Below are positions 1 through 8,147 of a stretch of DNA of 64,000 nucleotides, in pieces. The stretch spans positions 13,448-77,447 of the forward strand of contig NZ_JBHSKT010000013.1 of NCBI RefSeq assembly GCF_042657365.1. The letters are read 5' to 3'. The notes under the pieces were generated by a model. The model saw only the letters and a list, made by a program, of their open reading frames with translations. It was not told the origin of the DNA and searched no databases. Position numbers and translations under genes: made by a program. The first letter of the stretch is position 1; every line of letters starts with the position of its first letter. The stretch is from Adhaeribacter_A terreus. GTDB taxonomy: Bacteria > Bacteroidota > Bacteroidia > Cytophagales > Hymenobacteraceae.

Positions 1-1814
1 ATGGCGGTGCCGTAAACATGGTACGCAAACGGATGGCCTTTTTCAATCTCCGGGTTAAAATGAATTTCCGGCGTGGCGTAATGGGCATTTTCACTTAAAC
101 TAATTCTGCTCCAGAAAGCAGAGAACACGAGTTTTTCCCACGAAAGGTCTACCGTTTTTCCGTTCACCCAAACCTGTTCTTCCTGAATTTCGATCGGTGT
201 ATTTTCCGGCAAATTTAACTGAATGGCAATATGCGTTTTCAATCTTTCTTTCAGCGTTTCGCAGGCCATTTGCACCGCTTTCCCGTTCAGGTCGGCGGTG
301 GCAGAAGCAGCCGATGGCGACGTGTTGGCTACGCGCGTGGTGTTGGTGGTTTCTATGCGGATGCGTTTGGGATCAATGCCTAAAACCCGCGCCGCAACCT
401 GCAGCATTTTGGTGTTCACGCCCTGCCCCATTTCTACGGCGCCGGTACTTACGCCTACGCTGCCGTCCTGGTAAATATGCACCAATGCCCGCGACTGGTT
501 CATGGCCGTTTTAGTAAAAGAAATTCCGAAGCAGATCGGCATTAAAGCCATGCCTTTTTTTAGGAATTTATTCTGGCTGTTGAAAATGGTGATCTCGTCG
601 CGCAGTTTCGGCAGATCGTATTTTCCGAAAGCGGTTTGCCAGCAATTTTGCGCTTCGCAGTTTTCGGTAATTTGCCCGTACGGGAATTCATCGCCTTCTT
701 TCAGCAAATTCATTTCCTGCAAAACCGAAGCTTCCATGCCTAATTTTTCGGCGGCGTGCGCCAAAGCAGCTTCAATCACAAACATGCCCTGCGGACCGCC
801 AAAACCCCGGAAAGCTGTATTAGGTGGCAAATTGGTTTTGCAACTGAAAGCAGTAGCCTTTACGTTCGGAATAAAGTAGGAATTGGTGCAGTGAAACAAG
901 GTGCGCTCCAGCACCGCCGGCGAAAGATCGGCAGCAGCACCGGCATTCTGATAAAACGTAACTTCGTAAGCCTGAATTTTAAGATCTTTATCGAAGCCAA
1001 TTTTAAAATCAGAAGAATACGGATGGCGTTTGCCGGTCATGCGCATGTCTTCCAGGCGGTGTAGCGATAATTTCACCGGCCGTTTGGTTAAAGCTGCACC
1101 CAGTAAAGCCATAACGGCCCAGGGCGTTGCCTGATCTTCTTTCCCGCCAAAACCGCCTCCCAAACGCATCACATCCACTTCAATTCTGGACATGCCAATA
1201 CCCAAAACCGCTGCGCCGTGGCGTTGCACGGCCGTTGGTCCTTGCGTGGAAGTAGCTACGTAAAAGCTGCCGTTTTCTTTTATAAAAGCATAAGCGCCCT
1301 GCGTTTCGATGTATAAATGTTCCTGCCCGCCGCTTTCCGCCATGCCTTCAAAAACGTGTTCGCAGGCAGCAAAAGCGGTTTCGGTATTTCCAAGGGCAAA
1401 GGTTCGGGGCGGCATAATTAATTTCCCGACTTTATGCGCTTCCCGCGGGTCCGTAATTACCGGCAGTTTTTCAATTTCGATCTGAATTTTGTGGGAAGCA
1501 AGTTGTGCCTGCAATTCCGTTTCAGCTAAAACCACGGCAATGGGCTGGCCCCAGAAATGCACTTCGCCGTCGGCTAAAAGCGGTTCATCGGCAATAATAC
1601 CCCCGATCTGGTTTTGACCGGGAACATCGTTGGCAGTAAAAATTTTCACCACGCCGGGCATGTTTTGCGCTTCCGAAAAATCGAGGTTCAGAATTTTACC
1701 GTGCGCTACCGGCGAGCTGAAAACCCAGGCGTAAAGCGTTCCCTGCCGCACCGGAATATCGTCGAGGTAAACCGATTCGCCGCGCACGTGGTTAAAAGCA
1801 TCGATGTTTCTCAT
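1..1814 (-). CDS. xdhB: Xanthine dehydrogenase, molybdopterin-binding subunit (C-terminus outside window)
   Basis: Translating the reverse strand from the ATG at 1814 gives an open frame that runs off the left edge, so only about 604 N-terminal residues are present. It carries the hallmarks of the large molybdenum subunit of the xanthine oxidase family: an early stretch SSPVAHG, the Gly-rich GGGFGGKE loop that contacts the molybdopterin, AFRGFGGPQG, and later GAVEMGQGV. The catalytic Glu motif expected near the C-terminus lies beyond the window. The enzyme hydroxylates hypoxanthine and xanthine in purine breakdown and acts as a complex with XdhA. The start overlaps the xdhA stop in an ATGA, which implies translational coupling. 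Substrate identity is inferred from the two-subunit layout; another purine or N-heterocycle dehydrogenase is possible. Confidence 0.93.
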   Translation of the reverse strand, partial: MRNIDAFNHVRGESVYLDDIPVRQGTLYAWVFSSPVAHGKILNLDFSEAQNMPGVVKIFTANDVPGQNQIGGIIADEPLLADGEVHFWGQPIAVVLAETELQAQLASHKIQIEIEKLPVITDPREAHKVGKLIMPPRTFALGNTETAFAACEHVFEGMAESGGQEHLYIETQGAYAFIKENGSFYVATSTQGPTAVQRHGAAVLGIGMSRIEVDVMRLGGGFGGKEDQATPWAVMALLGAALTKRPVKLSLHRLEDMRMTGKRHPYSSDFKIGFDKDLKIQAYEVTFYQNAGAAADLSPAVLERTLFHCTNSYFIPNVKATAFSCKTNLPPNTAFRGFGGPQGMFVIEAALAHAAEKLGMEASVLQEMNLLKEGDEFPYGQITENCEAQNCWQTAFGKYDLPKLRDEITIFNSQNKFLKKGMALMPICFGISFTKTAMNQSRALVHIYQDGSVGVSTGAVEMGQGVNTKMLQVAARVLGIDPKRIRIETTNTTRVANTSPSAASATADLNGKAVQMACETLKERLKTHIAIQLNLPENTPIEIQEEQVWVNGKTVDLSWEKLVFSAFWSRISLSENAHYATPEIHFNPEIEKGHPFAYHVYGTA

Positions 1815-3229
1815 AGCAGGTTTTCGGCGGTTAAGGTGTTGGGGAACAGTTTCAGGAAATGCGCAAAGAAAAGCTGGCGCAGCAAGAGGCGTTTATACGT
1901 TTCGGAACCGCGCGCATCGCTGATTGGGGCAATTTCAGTTTGTAGCAATGTAGCGGCTTCTTTCAGCGTTTCCGGAGCAATTTCTTTACCAATCAGGAAA
2001 GCCGATGTCTGCATAAAATACTGCGGAATGGGGCCAATGCCGCCGGCGGAAAGATGCGCTTCATAAATTACGTTGCTTTCCGCTTTAAGCATGATGGCCG
2101 AATTTACGCTGGCAATATCGAGATGGGTGCGTTTCGATACTTTCTCAAAATTGAAATGCGTGTTTTTATCCGGAATATCGAACGTGATTTTTTCAATTAT
2201 TTCGTCGGGTTCTTTCGCCAGTTTTTTATAACCGAGGTAAAATTCTTTTAACGGAAGTTCGCGGTGATTACCACTTTTTTGCAGGAAAATGGTAGCGTTT
2301 AGCGCCAGAAAAAAGATGGTCAGATCCCCGATCGGCGAAGCATTGGCAAAGTTTCCGGCAACGGTGCCCATGTTGCGGATCTGCGTGGAAGAAACCAGTT
2401 TCAAATACTGATGTAGTTCCGGAAACGCTGCCTGCATGGCTTCACTTTGCCGCAATTCTTCTACCGTGGTATTACCGCCAATGGTTATTTGCCCCAAATC
2501 ATTTGTAATGCCTTTTAAACCAGAATCCTGGGCCAGCGTTCTAACGGTTGAAAGTTGCACTGCTTCCGGCTTTTGCACCAACAGATCCGTTCCGCCTCCA
2601 ATCAGATATTCGACTTTTTCCTCCGGAAACCCTACCGTTTTTTTAGCTTCCTGGGTTTGTAAAGCCTGCAAACGTTGCGGAATTTCCGGGAAATACGCTG
2701 GTATAAACTGACTTTTTACGAGCCAATCCATACCGTTTTCCGTCGTTTTTTCTTTCAAATTAATTACCAGTTTTTTGGCGGCGCGTTCCAATGATTTATA
2801 ACCGGTGCAGCGGCAAATATTTCCATCCATGGCTGCCAATGCTTTTGGGTAAGTCGGTTCTTTTTCAGAAAGGCAAAACCCGGAAAGCGACACCACAAAA
2901 CCGACCGTACAGAAACCACATTGCGTACCGTTTTCTTCCACAATGGCTTTTTGTACCGGGCTTAGTTCATCTAAATTCAGGCCTTCTATCGTTACAATGT
3001 GCTTTCCTTCGGCGTTTGCCAGCGGCATTAAACAGGAAGTAACGGACCGGTAATGGACCTGCCCGTTTTCCAAAGATCCGACCAGAATAGTACAAGCGCC
3101 GCAATCACCTTCACGGCAGCCAATTTTGGTGCCTTTCAGGTGTTGCTGATAGCGGATAAAATCGAGCAAAGGCAAACCGGGCGGCTGATCGGTGCTGATG
3201 CTTTGCTGGTTCAATATAAATCGGGTCAT
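1811..3229 (-). CDS. xdhA: Xanthine dehydrogenase small subunit (2Fe-2S plus FAD domains)
   Basis: A 472-residue protein if started at the ATG at 3229; an in-frame extension to 3304 adds 25 residues with no family counterpart, so 3229 is preferred. Residues 36-46 hold the plant-ferredoxin-type cluster motif CREGDCGAC (Cys38, Cys43, Cys46), followed by the second 2Fe-2S domain with CGFC and CRCTGY near residues 104-141. An FAD-binding domain follows (IGGGTDLL near residue 215). Electrons from the Mo centre of XdhB pass through the two clusters to FAD and NAD. It is the first gene of the pair, with a 4-bp overlap into xdhB, and is transcribed away from the gene at 3478. Confidence 0.94.
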   Translation of the reverse strand: MTRFILNQQSISTDQPPGLPLLDFIRYQQHLKGTKIGCREGDCGACTILVGSLENGQVHYRSVTSCLMPLANAEGKHIVTIEGLNLDELSPVQKAIVEENGTQCGFCTVGFVVSLSGFCLSEKEPTYPKALAAMDGNICRCTGYKSLERAAKKLVINLKEKTTENGMDWLVKSQFIPAYFPEIPQRLQALQTQEAKKTVGFPEEKVEYLIGGGTDLLVQKPEAVQLSTVRTLAQDSGLKGITNDLGQITIGGNTTVEELRQSEAMQAAFPELHQYLKLVSSTQIRNMGTVAGNFANASPIGDLTIFFLALNATIFLQKSGNHRELPLKEFYLGYKKLAKEPDEIIEKITFDIPDKNTHFNFEKVSKRTHLDIASVNSAIMLKAESNVIYEAHLSAGGIGPIPQYFMQTSAFLIGKEIAPETLKEAATLLQTEIAPISDARGSETYKRLLLRQLFFAHFLKLFPNTLTAENLL

Positions 3230-3477
3230 CGGGTTCTTTTTAAACGGCGGAACTATGTAAATATAGGTTTTTCCGGTAAGATGTACGGGAATTGCACCGC
3301 ACAATTTTCCTATTCCTAAAACAGAAATATTTCAACGCAAAAAAACCAGTTCATTTAATGTTTATAAAATATAAACAAGAAACACAATACTTTTTCTAAT
3401 AAAATCAGTATGAATACACTAAGTAAATTTTTTAGCATATAACTTGCCCTTAATTCTCACCTTTTAGACTCTTTGGC
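3230..3477. other. Divergent intergenic region between xdhA and the 3478 gene
   Basis: About 250 bp of AT-rich sequence between two divergently transcribed genes, so it must hold promoters for both. No clear Bacteroidota -33/-7 pair, no riboswitch and no strong inverted repeat could be assigned by eye. Confidence 0.4.
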
Positions 3478-3903
3478 ATGCAGCATGAACTCTTAAATAA
3501 CCTCAATAAACCTTTTCTGCGTTGGGAGTACGATAAAGAAAATAACTGGCTCTACCTGAACTGGATAAGTTTTGTTACTAAAGACAACCTGATAAAAGGT
3601 GCCGACCTGGTGTTGGAAATAATTCAAAAAAATCATTACGCCTATATTCTAAACGATAACCGGGAACTGTGTGGCCCCTGGGATAGCTCCAACGATTACC
3701 TCGAGTGCAATTGGATATCTCAAATGAAAGAAGCCGGGCTGCAATATTTTGCGCATGTGCTGGCTCCAAATGTAGCTGGTGCTTTATCGGCCCAGGATCT
3801 TCACCGCCGGGCGAACGGCATTTTCAACATGCAGCTTTTCGGTGATGTGGAGAAAGCAAAACAATGGCTGAAATCCATGCAGGCTCAGAGCTATGCCATC
3901 TGA
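3478..3903 (+). CDS. Small STAS/SpoIIAA-like protein
   Basis: A 141-residue soluble protein without signal peptide or membrane segment. The core LYLNWISFVTKDNLIKGAD, then YILNDNRELCGPW and a C-terminal helix EKAKQWLKSMQ, resembles the small STAS/SEC14-like (SpoIIAA-like) domain proteins of Bacteroidota, in which a beta strand runs into a conserved NDNR-type loop. No catalytic residues are evident. It stands alone on the plus strand, divergent from xdhA and 80 bp before the MOSC gene. The fold assignment is by resemblance only and the cellular role is unknown. Confidence 0.6.
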   Translation: MQHELLNNLNKPFLRWEYDKENNWLYLNWISFVTKDNLIKGADLVLEIIQKNHYAYILNDNRELCGPWDSSNDYLECNWISQMKEAGLQYFAHVLAPNVAGALSAQDLHRRANGIFNMQLFGDVEKAKQWLKSMQAQSYAI

Positions 3904-3984
3904 TAATGCCATCACAGGCGGGTATATTTGTGCTTAATATGCCGGAATTTAAGTAGTTTCGCGGTCTCATATCCAGAATTTTCT

Positions 3985-4794
3985 ATGGCAATTTATACCC
4001 TTTCCGACATTTACATTTACCCTATCAAATCTTTAGGCGGAATTCGGGTGAACGAGACGCTGGTTGAAAAACGGGGGTTGCAATACGACCGTCGCTGGAT
4101 GTTGGTAGACGAAAAAGGCAATTTTCTGACGCAACGCAAATTTGCGCACATGGCTTTGCTGCAGGTTGAATTAACGGATACCGGTTTCCTGGTTTCCCAT
4201 AATCAGCAAAAAATGGCGCCGCTGCAAATTCCTTTTGAGGCCAACGACGAAAAAACCAAACTGGTAAGCATCTGGAACGACGTATCTTTTGCCTTTGAAG
4301 TAACTGCTGAAGCGAACGCCTGGTTTTCGGAAGCCTTGGGAATGCCGTGTAAACTGGTGCACATGCCCGATAACGCCATGCGCCACGTAGATCCGGAATA
4401 TGCCCGCCCGAATGACCTGGTTAGTTTTGCAGATGCGTATCCATTCATGATGATCGGGCAGGAAAGTTTGAATGATCTGAACAGCCGACTGGCGGAACAA
4501 TTGCCAATGAACCGTTTCCGGCCGAATCTGGTCTTTACCGGCGGCTCCGCTTTCGACGAAGATACCTGGACCGAATTTACCATTGGCGACACCACTTTTT
4601 TTCCGGTAAAACCCTGCGCACGCTGCTTAGTAACTACCATAAACCAGGAAACGGCCGAGCAATCTGCAGAACCTTTAAAAACGCTGGCAACATATCGCAC
4701 GCAAAACAATAAAGTGAATTTTGGCCAGAACCTGATCCATAACGGTTTGGGTACCACTCTGAAAACAGGCCAGCAACTGGAAATCATCGACTAG
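3985..4794 (+). CDS. MOSC domain protein (YcbX/mARC-like)
   Basis: A 269-residue protein from ATG 3985; the frame stays open to 3928 but the added residues are not family-like. The N-terminal MOSC beta-barrel begins IYIYPIKSLGG and RRWMLVDEKGNFLTQR, and the C-terminal MOSC core contains the conserved cysteine in KPCARCLVTT, the presumed molybdenum cofactor ligand. Members (YcbX, human mARC) reduce N-hydroxylated bases. No C-terminal ferredoxin domain is fused, unlike E. coli YcbX, so an external electron donor is required. Its closeness to xdhAB and the NTPase gene suggests a molybdenum-associated neighbourhood, although strand organisation rules out one operon with xdhAB. Confidence 0.88.
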   Translation: MAIYTLSDIYIYPIKSLGGIRVNETLVEKRGLQYDRRWMLVDEKGNFLTQRKFAHMALLQVELTDTGFLVSHNQQKMAPLQIPFEANDEKTKLVSIWNDVSFAFEVTAEANAWFSEALGMPCKLVHMPDNAMRHVDPEYARPNDLVSFADAYPFMMIGQESLNDLNSRLAEQLPMNRFRPNLVFTGGSAFDEDTWTEFTIGDTTFFPVKPCARCLVTTINQETAEQSAEPLKTLATYRTQNNKVNFGQNLIHNGLGTTLKTGQQLEIID

Positions 4795-4806
4795 GCTGCG
4801 GCACTA

Positions 4807-4844
4807 TTTTCAGGATAAAAATTTCAAAACCGTTATTCCTGAAA
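4807..4844. terminator. TTTTCAGGA / TTCCTGAAA hairpin after the MOSC gene
   Basis: Inverted arms TTTTCAGGA and TTCCTGAAA, separated by about 20 bases, lie 12 bp after the MOSC stop codon. The same arms at nearly the same spacing follow the Nudix gene at 33592. The T-tail is poor, so the role as terminator is tentative. Confidence 0.35.
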
Positions 4845-4896
4845 TTTTGCTTATTTTTACATAACCGGCTTCAGATTTTGTATTCCGGTTTCAGTT

Positions 4897-5970
4897 ATGA
4901 CTGCCGCTCCGAATTTTTCTACCCTTTCCCATACCGTTTCGTTACGTTTACAGCACCGGCTAATTGCTGTTTGGGCGCTGGCGGAAGGCGTTTTGGGCGG
5001 CATTTTACACGCTTTACATATACCCCTTACAGGTCTGGTGGTAGGCAGTATTGCGGTTTGCTGTTTAAGTCTGCTGGCACGTTTCCGGCGGCGGCGAGGC
5101 GACCTTCTAAAAGCTACCATACTTGTTTTGCTGGTAAAAGCCATGCTAAGTCCGCATGCGCCTTTGGCCGCTTACATTGCCGTTTTGAGCCAGGGTTTGC
5201 TAGCCGAACTTTTCTTCCTTTCCGGCAAAAACTTCAAACTGAACGGCATTTTATTCGGATTTTTCACGCAATTGCAATCGGCTTTATTGCATATAGGTAA
5301 ACTGGTGTTGGTTTTCGGAATTGATATCTGGGTTGCGATGGATGAATATCTGGGTAAAATTGCGCAAAGCCTTGGGCTGCAGAACGGACCATTTACGGTT
5401 TACCTGGCGGTAATTTATGTTGGTGTACACGTTCTGGCAGGTATTTTTATTGGTTTTGTGGCCGCAAATTTACCTTCCCGTTTACCCAAAACTTCCGGAA
5501 TAGCGGCTGAATTTTCCTTGCCAGAAGAGTTGCTGCAAAGTAAAATTGAACCGAAACCCAAAAGGAAAAGATTCAAGCTGCAATTCAGTCTGGTGGTTAT
5601 CTGGCTGGTTTTGCTGGCGGTTTTTCTGCAATCTTATTTCGGCATTGGTCCGGTATTTTTACCAAAGCATAAGATCTTTCAGATTTTGATCCGTTCCGTT
5701 CTGATCGTTTCGGTTTGGTATTTTGTGATTTCGCCGTTGCTTTTACAGTTGCTGAAAAAGTGGCTGGCTGGCAAAAAAAGTGCACTGCAAACGGAGCTCG
5801 AAGCCATTTTAAACTTGCTTCCGGAAATGGGTGCGCTTCTGAAAAAAAGCTGGCTGCAAAGCGCAAACCTTACGGGAATAAAAAGACTGCGTACGTTCCT
5901 GAAACTTGCTTTCGGGCAATTATTTGTACTACCTTCCGAAACGCCGGTCCTGTTTTCTCCTGAAAAATAA
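4897..5970 (+). CDS. Multi-pass membrane protein, possible ECF-type transporter component
   Basis: A 357-residue integral membrane protein. The N-terminal half (about residues 20-200) shows five or six hydrophobic helices including AEGVLGGILHAL, LLAELFFLSGKNFKLNG and GVHVLAGIFIGFVAANLP, a pattern reminiscent of substrate-binding (S) components of ECF vitamin/metal importers. A basic linker (KPKRKRF, near residue 218) separates this from a C-terminal half with two further helices (residues 228-290) and an amphipathic tail. The next gene, 18 bp downstream, encodes a P-loop NTPase, so the two probably form a unit. Substrate is unknown; molybdate or a cofactor is a guess from the neighbourhood. 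Confidence 0.6.
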   Translation: MTAAPNFSTLSHTVSLRLQHRLIAVWALAEGVLGGILHALHIPLTGLVVGSIAVCCLSLLARFRRRRGDLLKATILVLLVKAMLSPHAPLAAYIAVLSQGLLAELFFLSGKNFKLNGILFGFFTQLQSALLHIGKLVLVFGIDIWVAMDEYLGKIAQSLGLQNGPFTVYLAVIYVGVHVLAGIFIGFVAANLPSRLPKTSGIAAEFSLPEELLQSKIEPKPKRKRFKLQFSLVVIWLVLLAVFLQSYFGIGPVFLPKHKIFQILIRSVLIVSVWYFVISPLLLQLLKKWLAGKKSALQTELEAILNLLPEMGALLKKSWLQSANLTGIKRLRTFLKLAFGQLFVLPSETPVLFSPEK

Positions 5971-5979
5971 TACCGTTTT
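5952..5979 (-). repeat. AT30 element (degenerate)
   Basis: Reverse-oriented match (AAAACGGTATTATTTTT then GAAAAC) covering the last codons and stop of the 4897 gene. Weaker than most copies. Confidence 0.4.
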
Positions 5980-5988
5980 CATACGCAA

Positions 5989-6465
5989 TTGGCCAAGATC
6001 TTTCTCATAACCGGACCTACGCAAAGTCGCAAGACCACCCGCCTGACCCATTGGTGCAGCGGCCGGACCGATGTGGGTGGCCTGCTTTCACCGATCGTAT
6101 TTAATAAACGCTGTTTCCAGAATATCCGCACGCAGGAATGGCTGGCTATGGAAGCTGAACTGGATGAAGCCGAGGTGCAACAGGTTGGCCGCTATACATT
6201 TTCAGAGAGAACATTTGCCTGGGCCAACCATGTTTTGCTGCAAACCAGCCGCTTACCAGGCATTAAATGGCTGGTTGTTGATGAAATTGGTCCACTGGAA
6301 CTACAGGGAAAAGGCCTTAATCCGGCGCTGGAAATAATTTTTTCAAACCTGCCTCCGCACCTGAATCTGATCCTGGTGATCCGGGAAAAGATCTGTGAAA
6401 GTGTGCTCGAAATTTATGATCTGAAACGATACGGCGTAGAACTGTTCCACTACCCGGAAAACTAA
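5989..6465 (+). CDS. THEP1-like P-loop NTPase
   Basis: A 158-residue protein started at TTG 5989; the upstream stop of the previous gene is in the same frame only seven codons earlier and no ATG fits. The Walker A region reads GPTQSRKTT, in which the usual Gly before the Lys is Arg14. The Walker B-like segment VVDEIGPLELQGKG matches the DEIG-LEL signature of the NTPase_1/THEP1 family of nucleoside-triphosphatases. These enzymes hydrolyse NTPs slowly and are often paired with transporters or cofactor genes. It follows the membrane protein at 4897 by 18 bp, so coupling is likely. The altered Walker A may mean changed nucleotide handling. Confidence 0.75.
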   Translation: MAKIFLITGPTQSRKTTRLTHWCSGRTDVGGLLSPIVFNKRCFQNIRTQEWLAMEAELDEAEVQQVGRYTFSERTFAWANHVLLQTSRLPGIKWLVVDEIGPLELQGKGLNPALEIIFSNLPPHLNLILVIREKICESVLEIYDLKRYGVELFHYPEN

Positions 6466-6489
6466 ACGTTAGTTTTTAGGGCTGAATTC

Positions 6490-7434
6490 CTAGCGTTTAT
6501 TATCTTTTTCAGTTACTACTTTCTTCGCCGAAATTTCTTTTTCCCGGCTTACTTCGGTGGCTTTTTTATCTTCCCGTAAACCTTCAAAAATGGCCTGCCG
6601 CACCAGTCCTGCAGAGGTCCATTCGGCAAAAGAAATCTCGCAAACCAATTCCGGTTTTACCCAGGTTACCGTGCGGCTAACTTTCACTTTACCGGCAAAC
6701 GGCGATTCCTCCTGTTCCAGCGGTTTCAATTTGCTGATCAGGATTTCCAGGCTTTCGCGGTTGAAGCCACTGCCGCTCTGGCCAATATATTGCAATTTAC
6801 CGCCTTCGTAAACTCCTAATAATAATGTCCCGATATGGATACGACTGCCTTTGGGTTCGGTGTAGCCACCAATTACCACTTCCTGCCGCAAATGCGTTTT
6901 TACTTTCAGCCAATCGTCGGAACGTTTGCCGGTTAAATATTTGCTGTCGGCTTTTTTGGCCATAATGCCTTCGGTCTGCAATTTTTCAGCTTCTTTAAAA
7001 AACGCAATACCTTTTTCAACCCGGTGCTCGCTGTAACGGATCGGATCTGTGTTTTGCAGCAGCTCTTCAAGGCGTTTTTTCCGTTCCAGCAAAGGCAGTT
7101 GCCGCAGATCTTCGCCGTTCAGATAAAGAATATCGAAAACGTAATAGTATAAATGTTCGGTAGGCGTATTCTGAAAGTTCTGCAGATCCTGGAAAATGAC
7201 GCGGCCTTTTTTATCCTGCACTACAATTTCGCCGTCCAGAATTGCTTTATCTGCTTTTAGTTTCTCCAGGGCTTTTACCAGTTGTGGATATTGCGATTTA
7301 AAAGAATTGCCGCTGCGCGAATAAAGCTCCGTTTTTCCGTTTTCCACTTCGGCAATCGCCCGGAAACCGTCCCATTTATTTTCAAATATCCAGTCCGGGT
7401 GGTCGAAAGGTTTGTCGGTGAGGCGCGCCATCAT
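6490..7434 (-). CDS. ligD: LigD-type ATP-dependent DNA ligase domain (3' part of broken PE-LIG gene)
   Basis: From the internal ATG at 7434 this frame encodes 314 residues, but it stays open upstream to about 7545 through a Lys/Ala-rich linker ending HRIVPMMA. The ligase motif I is ENKWDGFR with the adenylated Lys20 (numbered from 7434); DGEIVV (motif III), EGIMAKK (motif IV) and WLKVK (motif V) follow, then an OB-fold with GGYTEPKG. It seals DNA ends, typically in Ku-dependent non-homologous end joining. No polymerase/primase domain is attached and no ku gene is in the window. The phosphoesterase domain lies in the other frame just upstream, so this is probably the second half of one gene. 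Confidence 0.88.
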   Translation of the reverse strand: MMARLTDKPFDHPDWIFENKWDGFRAIAEVENGKTELYSRSGNSFKSQYPQLVKALEKLKADKAILDGEIVVQDKKGRVIFQDLQNFQNTPTEHLYYYVFDILYLNGEDLRQLPLLERKKRLEELLQNTDPIRYSEHRVEKGIAFFKEAEKLQTEGIMAKKADSKYLTGKRSDDWLKVKTHLRQEVVIGGYTEPKGSRIHIGTLLLGVYEGGKLQYIGQSGSGFNRESLEILISKLKPLEQEESPFAGKVKVSRTVTWVKPELVCEISFAEWTSAGLVRQAIFEGLREDKKATEVSREKEISAKKVVTEKDNKR

Positions 7435-7498
7435 GGGTACGATGCGGTGAGGTATTTCGGCTTTTTCAGGCTTTGCTGCTTTTGCAACTTTGGAGGTT

Positions 7499-8092
7499 TT
7501 AGCTAGATTTCCGGCTTTGGGCTGGACTTTTTTTTTTACTTTTCGCTACCGTTTTTCCCAAATGTTCTTCTGCATCATAGCTTTCGTGCACGGCATATTC
7601 ATCGTCTTTTTTCAGCAGCAGCCAGTTATTTTCGCCGCGGCCTTTCATCTTCATTAAAGTAAAAGCACCCTGTAGTTTCCGGCCTTCCAAAACAAAATGA
7701 ATCCGGCCTTTTTCGAGCTCCGCCAATAGCGTTTTTTCGCCTTCCGATTCGTCCATATTTTCGGTGTGGTGATAAGTACCTTCATCCCAGATATCTACGT
7801 GGCCTGCTCCGTAATTACCCGCCGGAATATCACCTTCGAAAGTGCGGTAACTGTATGGATGGTCTTCTACTTCCACGGCCAAACGCTTGTCGGCAGGGTT
7901 CATACTCGGGCCCTTCGGCACAGCCCAACTTTTAAGCACGCCTTCCATTTCGAGTCGGAAATCGTAATGCAGGCTCGAAGCATCGTGCCGCTGCACAACG
8001 AAGCGCAGGGTGCCTTTGGTTGGTTTTCCGTTGGTTTTAGGTTCGGGCGTTTGCTTAAAATCGCGTTTCTGGTTGTAGGTTTCGAGGCTCAT
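7499..8092 (-). CDS. ligD: LigD 3'-phosphoesterase domain (5' part of broken PE-LIG gene)
   Basis: A 197-residue frame from ATG 8092. It matches the LigD phosphoesterase domain: RFVVQRHDASSLHYDFRLE near residue 30 with metal-binding HDA and HYDFR, then WAVPKGPS, VEDHPYSYRTFEGDIPAGNYGAG and LLLKKDD. This domain trims 3' ribonucleotides or phosphates before ligation. After residue 185 the frame enters the Lys tract encoded by A10 (7528-7537 on this strand) and stops 27 bases later, whereas the ligase frame continues open across the same point. Removing one A would join both into a protein of about 535 residues. Either a real mutation, a sequencing error, or polymerase slippage explains this. 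Confidence 0.88.
   Translation of the reverse strand: MSLETYNQKRDFKQTPEPKTNGKPTKGTLRFVVQRHDASSLHYDFRLEMEGVLKSWAVPKGPSMNPADKRLAVEVEDHPYSYRTFEGDIPAGNYGAGHVDIWDEGTYHHTENMDESEGEKTLLAELEKGRIHFVLEGRKLQGAFTLMKMKGRGENNWLLLKKDDEYAVHESYDAEEHLGKTVAKSKKKSPAQSRKSS
7528..7537. other. ligD: Homopolymer T10 (A10 on coding strand) at the PE-LIG frame break
   Basis: Ten consecutive T on the plus strand, read as AAAAAAAAAA in the ligD message. The phosphoesterase frame is open on its 5' side and the ligase frame is open from about 7545 onward, so the switch lies within or beside this tract. Confidence 0.85.
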
Positions 8093-8147
8093 GCTGACAA
8101 AAAAATATTCTTTCTGCCATACGTAAAACCCAAAGAACGGTAACAGC

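Noticed and set aside
4203..4787. Long antisense reading frame over the MOSC gene
   Set aside because: Shadow of the conserved MOSC frame; Arg/Ser-rich, no domain and no start context.
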